DNA of 64,000 nt from Thermococcus sp. SY098 (lineage in GTDB: Archaea > Methanobacteriota_B > Thermococci > Thermococcales > Thermococcaceae). Within the stretch, counting starts at the first letter, position 1. Each line of letters opens with the position of its first letter. A program made the position numbers and the translations under genes. Below the pieces are notes generated by a model, which saw only the letters and a program-made list of their open reading frames with translations, was not told the origin of the DNA and made no database searches. The stretch is from the NCBI RefSeq assembly GCF_035621495.1, contig NZ_CP141821.1:1764760-1828759 (forward strand), in the 5' to 3' direction. Below are positions 17,863 to 29,591 of this stretch, piece after piece.

Positions 17863-18708
17863 ATGATAATATTCGACAATCATTTTCACGTTGATCCCTT
17901 TAAGGGGCTCTTTCTTGAGGCAGTAAAGCAGTTCCACAGAGCAGGTGGGACGCATCTTGCTGTTGTGTATAAAACAGCTCACGATTACGGCTTTGCTGGA
18001 ATGAAAGCAGAGGACTTCATAAAGGCTATGGACTTTCACATAGAGCTCGTTGAAAAAATAAACAAGGAGACTCCGGTGAGGGCTTTTGCAGTTGTTGGTG
18101 TTCATCCAGCTGAGTTCGTGTATTTGGCCGAAAAGAAGGGCTTAGAATATGCTAAGGATGAGGTCATGAAAGCTTTAGAGTATGCTCAAAAGCTGTGCCT
18201 TGAGGGTAAAGCAATAGCCATCGGAGAAATTGGCAGACCTCATTTTGAGGTTAGAGAGGAGATTTGGAATGCAAGCATTGAGCTGATGAAGTATGGAATG
18301 GCTCTGGCTAAAGAAGCTGATTGTGCTGTTCAACTGCATACAGAGAGTTTCACAGAAGAGAAGTTCAGGGAGCTTGGAAAAATAGTTAGGGAGGTTGGAA
18401 TAAGGCCGTATAGAGTTGTCAAGCACTATTCCCCACCGCTCGTGAAAATTGCAGAAGAAGTTGGGGTTTTCCCGTCAATTTTGGCGAGCAAAAAAGCTAT
18501 GATGGAGGCTATAATGCAGGGGAACAGGTTTTTCATGGAGACCGATTACATCGATGATAAAAGAAGGCCTGGAGCAGTGTTAGGGCCAAAAACCGTGCCA
18601 AAGAGAACGAAAACTTTCCTCCAGCAGGGAATTTTCACTGAAGAAGATGTTTACAAAATCCATGTTGAGAATCCAGAAAAGGTTTACGGGGTGGAGATGG
18701 AGGAGTAG
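17863..18708 (+). CDS. TatD-related metal-dependent hydrolase
   Basis: A 281-residue amidohydrolase-superfamily TIM barrel. Metal ligands are visible as FDNHFHVD at the start, GEIGRPHFEV near 122, QLHTES near 162, KHYSP near 187 and METDYIDD near 225. The family includes nucleases and lactone or phosphoester hydrolases, so the substrate is unclear. ATG 17863 follows GGTGAC. The stop lies 4 nt from that of the convergent rtcA. Confidence 0.87.
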   Translation: MIIFDNHFHVDPFKGLFLEAVKQFHRAGGTHLAVVYKTAHDYGFAGMKAEDFIKAMDFHIELVEKINKETPVRAFAVVGVHPAEFVYLAEKKGLEYAKDEVMKALEYAQKLCLEGKAIAIGEIGRPHFEVREEIWNASIELMKYGMALAKEADCAVQLHTESFTEEKFRELGKIVREVGIRPYRVVKHYSPPLVKIAEEVGVFPSILASKKAMMEAIMQGNRFFMETDYIDDKRRPGAVLGPKTVPKRTKTFLQQGIFTEEDVYKIHVENPEKVYGVEMEE

Positions 18709-18712
18709 TAAC

Positions 18713-20939
<2,227 letters not shown>

Positions 20940-20990
20940 ATCTCTCTACCTTTTAGATTCTTTGTTTCTTTGGATTTATAGCATTTTTTA

Positions 20991-21503
20991 CTAAAGGCTC
21001 ATAAATCCAAGGGGCTCTTCTGTGTCGAGGTTAATTATCTTTACTTCTCTTTTCTTTGTGTCAAGAAATGCGACGCTTTTAATTCCCGTAACATATCCAC
21101 ACACTTCTCCAGGATTCACAAGTATGCTTCTCCCCGTTTCTCTAATCTCATATCTGTGAGTGTGGCCCCGAATAATAACATCGTACAGCTGACTCTTTGC
21201 AAAGGCATCAACTACCTTTTCATTTGTCCCATGGAGAACAATTATTTTCATACCGTCTGCTTCAACTTCAAGTATGTCTTCCGAGATTCCAAGTGCTTTA
21301 TTTAGACCCTTTTTCTCTCCGTCATTATTTCCGAAAACCCCTTTTAATGGTGCTTTTAGCTTTAGGAGCTCTTTTCTGACGAACGGGGCAACATAATCTC
21401 CTGCATGGATTACAAGATCAACTCCTTCTCTGTTAAAAAGCTCAACGGCTTTTGCTATAGCAGATAGATTGTCATGAGTATCGCTCATTATTCCAATTAA
21501 CAT
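20991..21503 (-). CDS. YfcE/MJ0936-type metallophosphoesterase
   Basis: A 170-residue calcineurin-like phosphoesterase. All dimetal motifs are visible in order: MSDTHDN near 6, HAGDYV near 33, GNNDG near 57, LHGT near 90 and GHTH near 112. MJ0936-like proteins hydrolyse phosphodiesters in vitro; the natural substrate is unknown. ATG 21503 follows GGTGAT. It lies 51 nt upstream of the unknown rtcA-linked gene and may belong to the same unit, though that gene also has a TATA-like element. Confidence 0.9.
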   Translation of the reverse strand: MLIGIMSDTHDNLSAIAKAVELFNREGVDLVIHAGDYVAPFVRKELLKLKAPLKGVFGNNDGEKKGLNKALGISEDILEVEADGMKIIVLHGTNEKVVDAFAKSQLYDVIIRGHTHRYEIRETGRSILVNPGEVCGYVTGIKSVAFLDTKKREVKIINLDTEEPLGFMSL

Positions 21504-21624
21504 AAGCATCACCTTAGCTTTCTTTTCTTTATGGGTTTATAGAGTTTCCTCCAATAATGATGTTCATGTGGGAAAGTTTAAGAAATATTGGCATCCACAT
21601 AATAGATGACATTGGGTGATGATT

Positions 21625-22119
21625 ATGTTTGCGGGCAGAACTTTAATCGCTGTAAAACTGCTCAAATCCTTTGGCGACTGGAAAGCTGGTGATATGGTGC
21701 TAATTGAAGATTGGAAAGCTAAAGAACTCTGGGAGACCGGGATAGTTGAAATAATTGATGAGGCTGAGAAAGTTATAGGGGAGCTTGATAGGGTTATTGC
21801 TGAGGAAAAAGAAAATGAGCCCATAACCCCGATTCCAGAAGGATTGTACGAGAGGGCAGAATTTTACATCTATTATCTGGAGAATTATATAAAGGAAAAT
21901 TTTGAGGGAAATGTTGATGTGCTTAATGTAAAAATGACGAGACTGGCAAATTTGAAGAAGAAATACTACTATCTTAAAAAGCTTCGCTTTAACAAAATTC
22001 TTAATGCAATAATGTTCCGTCCGAACAGCTTAGAAGTTCTTTCAAGGCTGTCCCCCGAGGAAAGGAGAGTTTACCTCCAGATATCAAAAATAAGAAATGA
22101 ATGGCTGGGTGAGAAATGA
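21625..22119 (+). CDS. gins23: GINS complex subunit Gins23
   Basis: A 164-residue replication protein. A small beta-rich domain (FAGRTLIAVKLL...DWKAGDMVLIEDWKA) comes first and the helical A domain second. This B-A order is that of Psf2/Psf3-like Gins23; Gins51 has A-B. GINS bridges MCM and the GAN/RecJ-like nuclease in the archaeal CMG-like helicase. ATG 21625 follows GGGTGAT. The stop overlaps the MCM start, so helicase and activator are made together. Confidence 0.85.
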   Translation: MFAGRTLIAVKLLKSFGDWKAGDMVLIEDWKAKELWETGIVEIIDEAEKVIGELDRVIAEEKENEPITPIPEGLYERAEFYIYYLENYIKENFEGNVDVLNVKMTRLANLKKKYYYLKKLRFNKILNAIMFRPNSLEVLSRLSPEERRVYLQISKIRNEWLGEK

Positions 22120-25100
22120 TGGACAAAGAAGAGATGATCAGCCGTTTTGTAAATTTTCTTAGAGAGTACTCTGACGATAAGGGCAGTAAGATTTATCTTA
22201 ACAAGATTAGTGATATCCTAACTGTCACTCCAAAGCGTTCAGTTTCGATAAACTGGGAGCATTTGAACGGATTTGATCCTGAGTTAGCTCAGAAGCTTTT
22301 GGAGAATCCGGAGGAGACTTTACTGGCAGCTGAAGATGCGCTCCAGATAATCCTTCAAGAAGAGTTCTTCAAAAAAGAACCTCTAAAAATCCATGCACGC
22401 TTTTACAATCTGCCAAAAACCCTTCTGGTTAAGGAGCTTGGCAGTGAGCATATAAACAAGCTCATCCAAGTTGAGGGCATTATAACAAGAATGAGTGAAG
22501 TCAAGCCATATGTTGCTAAGGCAGTTTTTGTGTGTAAAGACTGTGGAAATGAGATGATCCGTCTCCAAAAACCTTTTGCCTCATTAGTTAAACCGAATAA
22601 GTGTGACCAGTGTGGAAGCAAAAACCTTGAGCTCGACGTAGATAAGAGCAACTTCATCAATCTACAGACGTTCAGACTGCAGGACAGACCAGAAAGTCTG
22701 AAAGGTGGGCAGATGCCTCGTTTTGTCGATGCAATCCTCTTGGATGATTTAGTTGACACTGCCTTACCGGGTGATAGAGTTGTAATAACCGGCATTTTGA
22801 GGATTATCTTGGAGCAGAGGGAGAAAAGACCAATATTCAAGAAGATACTCGAGGTCAACCACATAGAACAGATAAGCAAGGAAATTGAAGAGCTTGAGAT
22901 AACCCCAGAGGATGAGCAGAAGATTAGGGAGTTAGCTAAGAGAAAGGACATAGTTGACGCAGTTGTAGATTCAATAGCTCCGGCCATTTACGGCTACCGC
23001 GAGGTTAAAAAGGGAATAGCATTAGCTCTGTTTGGTGGCGTTACAAGGCAATTACCAGATGGGACTAAGCTGAGAGGAGAGAGCCACGTTCTGCTCGTTG
23101 GTGATCCTGGGGTTGCTAAATCTCAGATCCTACGATATGTAGCTAATTTAGCCCCGAGAGCGATTTATACGAGTGGTAAGTCAAGTTCGGCAGCCGGTCT
23201 GTGTGTTGCTCCGGACTCGGTTATTATAACAGAAAACGGTGGATTTGAAATAGAAGCTCTTACTGAAAATTGGCTGTCCGAAATTGGTTCGATTGAATAT
23301 GACAAGGGCATAAACTACGCTCCATTCTTCGGGGAGACTGTTTCAATGGAGGGAAGTAGGATATCCCAAAATCTGCTCAGAAAAGTGTGGAAGCTCAAGG
23401 CTCCCAAGAACCTTGTAAAAATCAGAACAATGACCGGAAAAGAGATCCTCCTAACGCCTGAAACAAAGCTCATGACGCTGAAAGATGGAATCATAACATG
23501 GAAGGAAGCAAAGGACATTTCCTCCAGTGATTATGTTGCTACCGTCAGGAAGCTGGAAGTGAAGGAGAAACCATTGCTGACCCTTGAACTCCTTGAAGAT
23601 CTCGATAATCTTGTGCTTTACGGCATAAAGGGTAAGGTAAAAGAGCTTATAGAGGATGCATGTAAAAATCTTGGAATAACAAAGAGAGAGCTTGCAGGTG
23701 TGCTTGGTGTAAGTGAAGACTCACTTTATTATTACTGGGTAAAACCCAACACCCGAGGTAACATTCGGATGAAGCACCTTCGTCGGCTGATTGAATTGGC
23801 TGAGGCAAGTTTGGAAGAGATAGAACCAGAATATGTGTCTCTGCAGGCTGGAACTAAGCTTAAAATTCCGAAGTATGTTGATGAAAAGCTTGCATACTTT
23901 GCGGGTCTTATAGCTGGAGATGGAGACGTCTCAAGGGCAGGCTGGGGAGTCTCGATAAGGTTTTCGAACAGTAATGAGTTCATGCGGGAGAAGTTCAAAA
24001 AACTTGCGGAGAATCTGTTTGGTGTTGAGGTAAAAGAAATCAGACATAAAAACCGTGTACCAGCTGTTAGGTTTCACTCAAAGATTATTGCGCACATACT
24101 CAATAAGCTCGGTATTCCAATGTCTCCAAAATCTTCAACGCTTGACATAGGGCATCAGCTTATGGTGGCTCCGAAGAATGTTCTTGCAGCATTCATACGC
24201 GGTCTGTTCGACTGTGATGGAACAGTTGTCATCCGCAAAGGTGGTTCGTCATACATTGAGCTTGATACTACAAGTGAGAGACTTGCGAGAAAATTGCAGC
24301 TTGCTCTTCTCCGCTTTGGAATAGTCGCACATTTAAGGAAGCGCAAAAGAGCTGGGATGTTCTCAAAGATAAATGGAAAAGATGTTGTTTCAAGGCACGA
24401 CCGCTGGGAGCTGAAGATTTACGGAGAAAATATCGTCAAGTTTGCAGCATACATAGGCTTTGAACATCCAGAGAAAGCTAAGAAGCTTGAACTCCTCCTT
24501 GAAAAGCTTAAACAGTCGAGAAGTAACACAAACGTTGATGTCATTCCCGGAGTCGGAGGGTTGATAAAAGAAATTAGAACCTTCTATGGACTCAGTATAA
24601 ATGAAGTTTACGGTTCTCACTTTGGAAGTACGGTTGAAAGAGGAAAACCGATCTCGAGAAAGTCACTCCAGCGGGTTGTTGAGAGACTCAGGAAAAATGC
24701 GAACATCTTAAATGTCCCCATTGAACTACCAACAGAGATAAGGATTGGAATTGGAAACTTAATCAAGCCAGAAGAGCTTGGTATGAACTATGGTCAATTC
24801 TATGAGCTGTTTATGAGAAAGAGAAGTAAGAAGCTCCCCTATGGTCTATTAGTGGAAGTTGCAAGGTTCATTGAAGGAAGAGATAAAGAGACTTATAATG
24901 AACTTGTGTGGATTCTTAGTGAAATTACCGAGATAGAAGAAGAAATCAAGAGCAAACTTCATGTTCTTGAGGAACTTGCTTACTCTGACATCTTATGGGA
25001 GAAAGTGAGAGAAGTAAAAACAATCAGAAGTCCATACGACTATGTCTATGACCTCACTGTTGAGGGATCTCACAGCTTCATTGCCAGCGGTTTCGTAGTC

Positions 25101-28100
25101 CATAATACTGCAGCAGCTGTGAGAGACGAGTTCACAGGATCTTGGGTTCTTGAAGCGGGTGTTTTAGTTTTGGCAGACGGTGGGATTGCCTGCCTGCATC
25201 CGGATACAAGGGTTCTTGTCAATGGGAGATACAGACGCATAGAAGAGCTCTTTGACCTTAGTAAGGCTTACAAGGCTCGCTCTGGAAACGAAATTGTGGA
25301 CATACAGAAAGAGGAAAATAGCATTGTATCTCTCAATCTTGACAGCATGAGGATTCGGGAAACCAAAGCAACCATAATTCGCCGGAAACCATGGAAAGGT
25401 GAGCTTATTAGAATAAAGCTCCGTTCTGGCAATGAGATAACATTAACTCCGGATCATTTGCTTATAGATGGAAGAACTCTTGAATGGAAAGAGGCAGAGA
25501 AGTTCGGGGTGGGGGATTTAATAGTGGCACCGTTAAAACTGCCCAGTGTTAGGGAAAAAGTTTACATTCTTGACATACTGCCTGATGAGTGGAAGGTCAA
25601 GCTTACAGACGACGAAAAGGCGGAGCTAAAGAGGGAAGTTCTGAAGAGATTCAAGAGTCTTGCAGAGTTCAACAGATATTATGGGATTTCGAAGGATTTT
25701 CTCTCAGGAAAAGGTGCCATAACAGTTGAAAAGTTTAAAGAGATTCTTAAAGATTTTAGAATATATGAAAAGTGGAAGAAAAAGCCACTAACGGTTGGCC
25801 CGCACTCAAGGCGCGAGAGACTCAAGGTGGCTTATATCACACCAGAGCTCGCCTACTTCCTTGGCTTCCTTTATGGAGATGGATGGATTAAACGAAACGG
25901 TTCAAAGGTGCAAGTAAGGATAGTGCAGTCAAAAGTTCATAAGAGACAAATTGAAGCTATAAGGAGTGCCTTCCATGCGTTTTACAATGAAGACCTTAGA
26001 GAGTACGAACGCGTAACGGAGAGTAAAGTGGCTGGAAATAAAATTTCAAGCAAAACGATAACGTTTCACATTAGCTCACCTCTTATCGCATACATCTATG
26101 AATATTTAACCAAGAATGCCCTTGAAAACGTATTTGTTCTTGATGATGAAGCAGCGAAAGCCTTCATAGCAGGTGCCCTTGATTCAGATGGATGCGTCTC
26201 AATTAAAAAGAGCACAAAGGGTAAGGTAATCCATGTTGAGTTCCTTCTTTCAAACGATATTGAAAGCGATAGGGCCTTTGCACTTTTGCTTAGGAGGTTT
26301 GACGTCTATGCTCGAGTAATCCCGGATAAGGGCGTAAACAGAATTCGCATAACAGGAAGGGAAGATGTTAAAAACCTTCTTAATGCAGTGCGAAAGTACA
26401 GCGTCAAGGTTAAGGAAATTCCGGACATGAAGCACCTTGTATCTTCAAGGAGTGATAAGCTCCCGGCTGAGCCAGTGAAACAGATAGCAAGGAAAATAGT
26501 TGAGAGAGTTCCATCTACTATTCTCCAAAAGAAGGGTCTGTGGAGCACCCTTTACGCCTACATGAAAGGAAGCTACCTCCCAAGTAGGGCACAGCTCAGA
26601 AAGATTCTTGAAAGACTTAACGATTTTCTTGACGAAGAAACGAAGTTCAAACTTAACATTCTGATAACAAGAGATTACTTCCTTGATGAGATTGTTTCGG
26701 TTGAGTACATTCCTTATGATGGCTATGTATATGATTTATATGTCCCGGATTTGCATAATTTTGTTGCAGGGGGGATAGTCGTGCACAACTGCATAGATGA
26801 ATTCGACAAGATGAGTGACAGAGATAGGAGTGCCATACACGAGGCACTTGAGCAGCAGAGCTATCATAAGGATTTTGAGTTACTTCTTGCTGACGGTAGG
26901 AAGGTGAAGATTGGTGAATTTGTGGATGAGCTCATTGAGAGAAATCGCGATAAAGTTATTGTTGGAAAAGACACAGAAATACTGCCCATTGATGATGTTT
27001 ATCTTCTTGCCTATGATCTTGAGAAAAAGGAAATAGTTAAGGTCAAAGCAGATAGAGTAAGCAGACATAAAGCTCCAGAGAAGTTCATAAAGCTCCGCTT
27101 TTCCAACGGGAGAGAGATAATCGTAACACCAGAACATCCGGTGATGGTGTGGGATAATGGACGAATCGTCGAAAAAAGGGCAGATGAGATAGTCCCAGGG
27201 AATTTGGCTGTTGGAGTTAAGTCCTACCCAGTCTTTGGGAAGCTGGGAGGAGGGAGAGAGTTAGCGCTGTCTTTGTTTACCCAAAGCTATAGGTTTAAGA
27301 GGAGTGCAAGATTACATGAGAAAGTCTTTAAACTAAAAAGAGAAGAGCTTGAAGAATTTTTGAGAACAATATGGGAAATCCGTGGAAGTATAATTAATGG
27401 AAAGCCGTGCATAAGGTTTCCCAACAGAGGATTCGCTGAGGATATACAGGATGTCCTCCTAATGCTTGGCATAAGCTCTTCCATATATGAGAGCCCAACC
27501 ACCATAACACTGATCGTTCATGAAAAAGAAAGTGTGGAAAGGCTTATGAGGATAACCGGAAAGGCATTTAGAGTACAAAGGTCAAGTGAAATCATCCCGG
27601 GGGACTTAGCGAGAAGGTTCTTAGAAGTTTCAAAGCTTCTGCGTGTGTGGATTTCTCACAAAGATAGGGTTAAATTGTACAGAGTCTACGTTCCAAGGGA
27701 TGTCATACTTAAGTATTATAATGATGCAAAAGCTGAACTTGAAAGATTGAAACAGGTTATAGAAAAGCAAAACTATGAACCTCTTCTCAGGATAATATCA
27801 ACGTACAGGATATACTCCAAGTATGGCATATCCCCTCTGTCTTTGAAGAATCTTCTGAGAAAGGGTGATAAGAGGGCACTTGAAATTGTTTTAAGTGAGG
27901 CTAAGAAAGTTGTAGAGCATGCTGAGAATATCCTTGTTCAAATCGGGAAAATATTGAACTCAAATATCAAATTCATTAAAGTAATCAAAGTTGAGGAAGT
28001 TGAAAACAGGGATTCGGAATGGGTCTATGATGTTACCGTTGAGCCGTATAATCTCTTTGTTTCTCACGGACTGATACTGCACAATACGATCAGCATTTCA

Positions 28101-28895
28101 AAAGCTGGAATTACGGCAACTTTAAACGCAAGAACAACAGTCATTGCAGCTGCAAATCCAAAACACGGAAGGTTCAACAAGATGAAGCCTCTTCCAGAGC
28201 AGCTTGATCTGCCACCAACCCTGCTCAGCAGATTTGATCTCATATTTGTCCTCATAGATGAGCCAAACGAAAAACTTGATGCCGAAATTGCTTCACACAT
28301 CTTAAAGGTCAGAAAAGGGGAGGCAGAGGCTATAACGCCGAAGATTCCATACGATCTGCTCAAAAAGTACATAGCCTACGCAAGAAAGAACATTCACCCC
28401 GTTCTCAGCAGGGAAGCGATGGATGAAATCCTTCACTACTATGTCAAAATGAGAAAAGGTCTAAAAAGGACCACGGAGAGTGAAGGTGTTAAACCTATCC
28501 CAATCACTGCGAGGCAGCTTGAAGCATTGATAAGATTAGCTGAGGCACACGCCAGAATGCGCTTAAGCGAGATAGTTACAAGAGAAGATGCAAGGGAAGC
28601 AATAAAGCTGGTGGAATACACTTTAAGACAGATAGCCGTTGATGAAGAAGGGGTAATGGATATTTCGATCCTTGAGGTAGGGAAGTCTGCAAGAAAGATA
28701 AATAAGGTTGATAGGCTGTTGGAGATAATTGAGGCACTCCAAGATCAATCAGAATACGGAGCCCCAATAGATGATATAATTAAGGAAGCCATGAGGGCAG
28801 GAATTGACAAGAAAGAAGTTAGAAAGCTTATTGAAGAGCTCAAGGCAAATTCAAGAATTTATGAGCCGAGGAATGGATATTATAAAGTGCTGTGA
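22116..28895 (+). CDS. mcm: Replicative DNA helicase MCM precursor with three inteins
   Basis: One uninterrupted frame of 2259 codons. Removing three inteins leaves about 682 residues, the normal archaeal MCM length. The N-terminal domain has a zinc site (CKDCGNE and CDQCGSK near 140-167). Walker A GDPGVAKSQ lies near 330, Walker B is LADGGIA|CIDEFDKM (split by intein B), and sensor 1/arginine finger are AAANPKHGRF and LLSRFDL. The C-terminus has a winged-helix-like tail. The start may be ATG 22116, overlapping the gins23 stop, or ATG 22119, which has better spacing to GGTGAG. Function: 3'-5' unwinding at replication forks, with GINS. Confidence 0.95.
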   Translation: MMDKEEMISRFVNFLREYSDDKGSKIYLNKISDILTVTPKRSVSINWEHLNGFDPELAQKLLENPEETLLAAEDALQIILQEEFFKKEPLKIHARFYNLPKTLLVKELGSEHINKLIQVEGIITRMSEVKPYVAKAVFVCKDCGNEMIRLQKPFASLVKPNKCDQCGSKNLELDVDKSNFINLQTFRLQDRPESLKGGQMPRFVDAILLDDLVDTALPGDRVVITGILRIILEQREKRPIFKKILEVNHIEQISKEIEELEITPEDEQKIRELAKRKDIVDAVVDSIAPAIYGYREVKKGIALALFGGVTRQLPDGTKLRGESHVLLVGDPGVAKSQILRYVANLAPRAIYTSGKSSSAAGLCVAPDSVIITENGGFEIEALTENWLSEIGSIEYDKGINYAPFFGETVSMEGSRISQNLLRKVWKLKAPKNLVKIRTMTGKEILLTPETKLMTLKDGIITWKEAKDISSSDYVATVRKLEVKEKPLLTLELLEDLDNLVLYGIKGKVKELIEDACKNLGITKRELAGVLGVSEDSLYYYWVKPNTRGNIRMKHLRRLIELAEASLEEIEPEYVSLQAGTKLKIPKYVDEKLAYFAGLIAGDGDVSRAGWGVSIRFSNSNEFMREKFKKLAENLFGVEVKEIRHKNRVPAVRFHSKIIAHILNKLGIPMSPKSSTLDIGHQLMVAPKNVLAAFIRGLFDCDGTVVIRKGGSSYIELDTTSERLARKLQLALLRFGIVAHLRKRKRAGMFSKINGKDVVSRHDRWELKIYGENIVKFAAYIGFEHPEKAKKLELLLEKLKQSRSNTNVDVIPGVGGLIKEIRTFYGLSINEVYGSHFGSTVERGKPISRKSLQRVVERLRKNANILNVPIELPTEIRIGIGNLIKPEELGMNYGQFYELFMRKRSKKLPYGLLVEVARFIEGRDKETYNELVWILSEITEIEEEIKSKLHVLEELAYSDILWEKVREVKTIRSPYDYVYDLTVEGSHSFIASGFVVHNTAAAVRDEFTGSWVLEAGVLVLADGGIACLHPDTRVLVNGRYRRIEELFDLSKAYKARSGNEIVDIQKEENSIVSLNLDSMRIRETKATIIRRKPWKGELIRIKLRSGNEITLTPDHLLIDGRTLEWKEAEKFGVGDLIVAPLKLPSVREKVYILDILPDEWKVKLTDDEKAELKREVLKRFKSLAEFNRYYGISKDFLSGKGAITVEKFKEILKDFRIYEKWKKKPLTVGPHSRRERLKVAYITPELAYFLGFLYGDGWIKRNGSKVQVRIVQSKVHKRQIEAIRSAFHAFYNEDLREYERVTESKVAGNKISSKTITFHISSPLIAYIYEYLTKNALENVFVLDDEAAKAFIAGALDSDGCVSIKKSTKGKVIHVEFLLSNDIESDRAFALLLRRFDVYARVIPDKGVNRIRITGREDVKNLLNAVRKYSVKVKEIPDMKHLVSSRSDKLPAEPVKQIARKIVERVPSTILQKKGLWSTLYAYMKGSYLPSRAQLRKILERLNDFLDEETKFKLNILITRDYFLDEIVSVEYIPYDGYVYDLYVPDLHNFVAGGIVVHNCIDEFDKMSDRDRSAIHEALEQQSYHKDFELLLADGRKVKIGEFVDELIERNRDKVIVGKDTEILPIDDVYLLAYDLEKKEIVKVKADRVSRHKAPEKFIKLRFSNGREIIVTPEHPVMVWDNGRIVEKRADEIVPGNLAVGVKSYPVFGKLGGGRELALSLFTQSYRFKRSARLHEKVFKLKREELEEFLRTIWEIRGSIINGKPCIRFPNRGFAEDIQDVLLMLGISSSIYESPTTITLIVHEKESVERLMRITGKAFRVQRSSEIIPGDLARRFLEVSKLLRVWISHKDRVKLYRVYVPRDVILKYYNDAKAELERLKQVIEKQNYEPLLRIISTYRIYSKYGISPLSLKNLLRKGDKRALEIVLSEAKKVVEHAENILVQIGKILNSNIKFIKVIKVEEVENRDSEWVYDVTVEPYNLFVSHGLILHNTISISKAGITATLNARTTVIAAANPKHGRFNKMKPLPEQLDLPPTLLSRFDLIFVLIDEPNEKLDAEIASHILKVRKGEAEAITPKIPYDLLKKYIAYARKNIHPVLSREAMDEILHYYVKMRKGLKRTTESEGVKPIPITARQLEALIRLAEAHARMRLSEIVTREDAREAIKLVEYTLRQIAVDEEGVMDISILEVGKSARKINKVDRLLEIIEALQDQSEYGAPIDDIIKEAMRAGIDKKEVRKLIEELKANSRIYEPRNGYYKVL
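23202..25106 (+). mobile_element. MCM intein A (635 aa) with LAGLIDADG homing endonuclease
   Basis: It is inserted after SSAAGL and before Thr of TAAAVRDEF. It starts with Cys (CVAPDSVI) and ends VVHN, followed by Thr. Two dodecapeptide motifs, YFAGLIAGDGDV and AFIRGLFDCDGTV, keep their acidic residues, so the endonuclease looks intact. A helix-turn-helix-like stretch (LGITKRELAGVLGVSEDSL) precedes it. The splicing block B reads LLTPETKLM: the usual TxxH histidine is absent. Confidence 0.95.
25191..26789 (+). mobile_element. MCM intein B (533 aa) with LAGLIDADG homing endonuclease
   Basis: It is inserted in Walker B between LADGGIA and CIDEFDKM. It starts with Cys (CLHPDTRVLVNGRYR), has block B LTPDHLLI with its histidine, and ends VVHN before Cys. 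Endonuclease motifs YFLGFLYGDGWI and FIAGALDSDGCV retain their aspartates, so it looks active. Because it splits the ATPase motif, MCM cannot work until splicing occurs. Confidence 0.95.
26859..28085 (+). mobile_element. MCM intein C (409 aa) with degenerate endonuclease region
   Basis: It is inserted between HEALEQQ and TISISKAGI. The first residue is Ser (SYHKDFELLLADGRKVKIG), block B is VTPEHPVMVW, and it ends ILHN before Thr. The middle resembles half of a LAGLIDADG endonuclease: FLRTIWEIRGSI stands where FLRGLFDADGSI is expected, and the following DIQDVLLMLGISSSI fits the family. The first motif is missing and the catalytic Asp of the second is lost. Confidence 0.92.
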
Positions 28896-28939
28896 AAAGG
28901 TTATAAAGGGAAAGGAGTAGCATTTTTGGAGGTGTTGAA

Positions 28940-29386
28940 ATGGGCGAGAAAGGAATCGAAAAAGTTGAATATGACTATTACGATTATGAAAAGCTATTGG
29001 AGAAAGCCTACGATGAGTTGCCGGAGAACGTTAAGCACCACACATCAAGATTTGAGGTTCCAGTTGCCATAGTTACAATTGAGGGCAACAAAACAATTAT
29101 AGAGAACTTTAAGGATATAGCTGAAGCTATGAATAGAGATCCAAATCACCTGCTTAAGTTCATTCTGAGAGAAGTGGCTACCGCAGGAACCCTTGAAGGA
29201 AGAAGAGTCATCCTCCAGGGTAGATTTACACCATATCTCATAGCAAACAAGATGAAAAAGTATCTCAAGGAGTACGTTATCTGTCCAGTGTGTGGTTCAC
29301 CAGATACAAAGATCACCAAGAAGGGCAGGTTCCATTATCTCAAGTGTGAAGCATGTGGTGCAGAAACACCAATTGCCCACCTGTGA
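28940..29386 (+). CDS. eif2b: Translation initiation factor aIF2 beta subunit
   Basis: A 148-residue subunit of the heterotrimeric initiation factor that brings Met-tRNAi to the small subunit. The N-terminal helix binds the gamma subunit. The core with [27 protein letters not shown] near 50-80 is typical, and a C-terminal zinc ribbon has [10 protein letters not shown] and CEACGAE. ATG 28940 follows GGAGGTGTT. It lies 44 nt behind mcm and may be read from the same transcript. Confidence 0.96.
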   Translation: MGEKGIEKVEYDYYDYEKLLEKAYDELPENVKHHTSRFEVPVAIVTIEGNKTIIENFKDIAEAMNRDPNHLLKFILREVATAGTLEGRRVILQGRFTPYLIANKMKKYLKEYVICPVCGSPDTKITKKGRFHYLKCEACGAETPIAHL

Positions 29387-29539
29387 TTTAATTCACTCAA
29401 TCCTTTATTTTTCTAATTTTGTTGTCGAGCGTTTCTGAGCAATTTCTGTGCAATAATTTTACAAAATTAAAAGAGAAGGGTTAGGTTTTGAGCGTTCAGC
29501 TGTAGGCATTTGTTCATTATTTTGCAATCATAAAAACCC

Positions 29540-29548
29540 TTTTAAACT
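29540..29548 (+). promoter_or_regulatory. TATA box of the methylmalonyl-CoA decarboxylase operon
   Basis: AAAAACCC precedes TTTTAAACT, giving a BRE/TATA pair with predicted start near 29570. The 205-nt gap upstream holds otherwise only a short AATTTT-AC-AAAATT palindrome (29455-29468) and T-rich DNA after eif2b. Confidence 0.55.
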
Positions 29549-29591
29549 TTACAAACTACAAAATTTAGACTAATGCTAACGGGGGATTTCT

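Noticed and set aside
22116-28895. The 2259-codon MCM frame as a fusion or assembly error
   Set aside because: The three inserts have intein ends (Cys or Ser first, HN last, Cys/Thr next), block motifs and endonuclease domains, and removing them restores a normal MCM.
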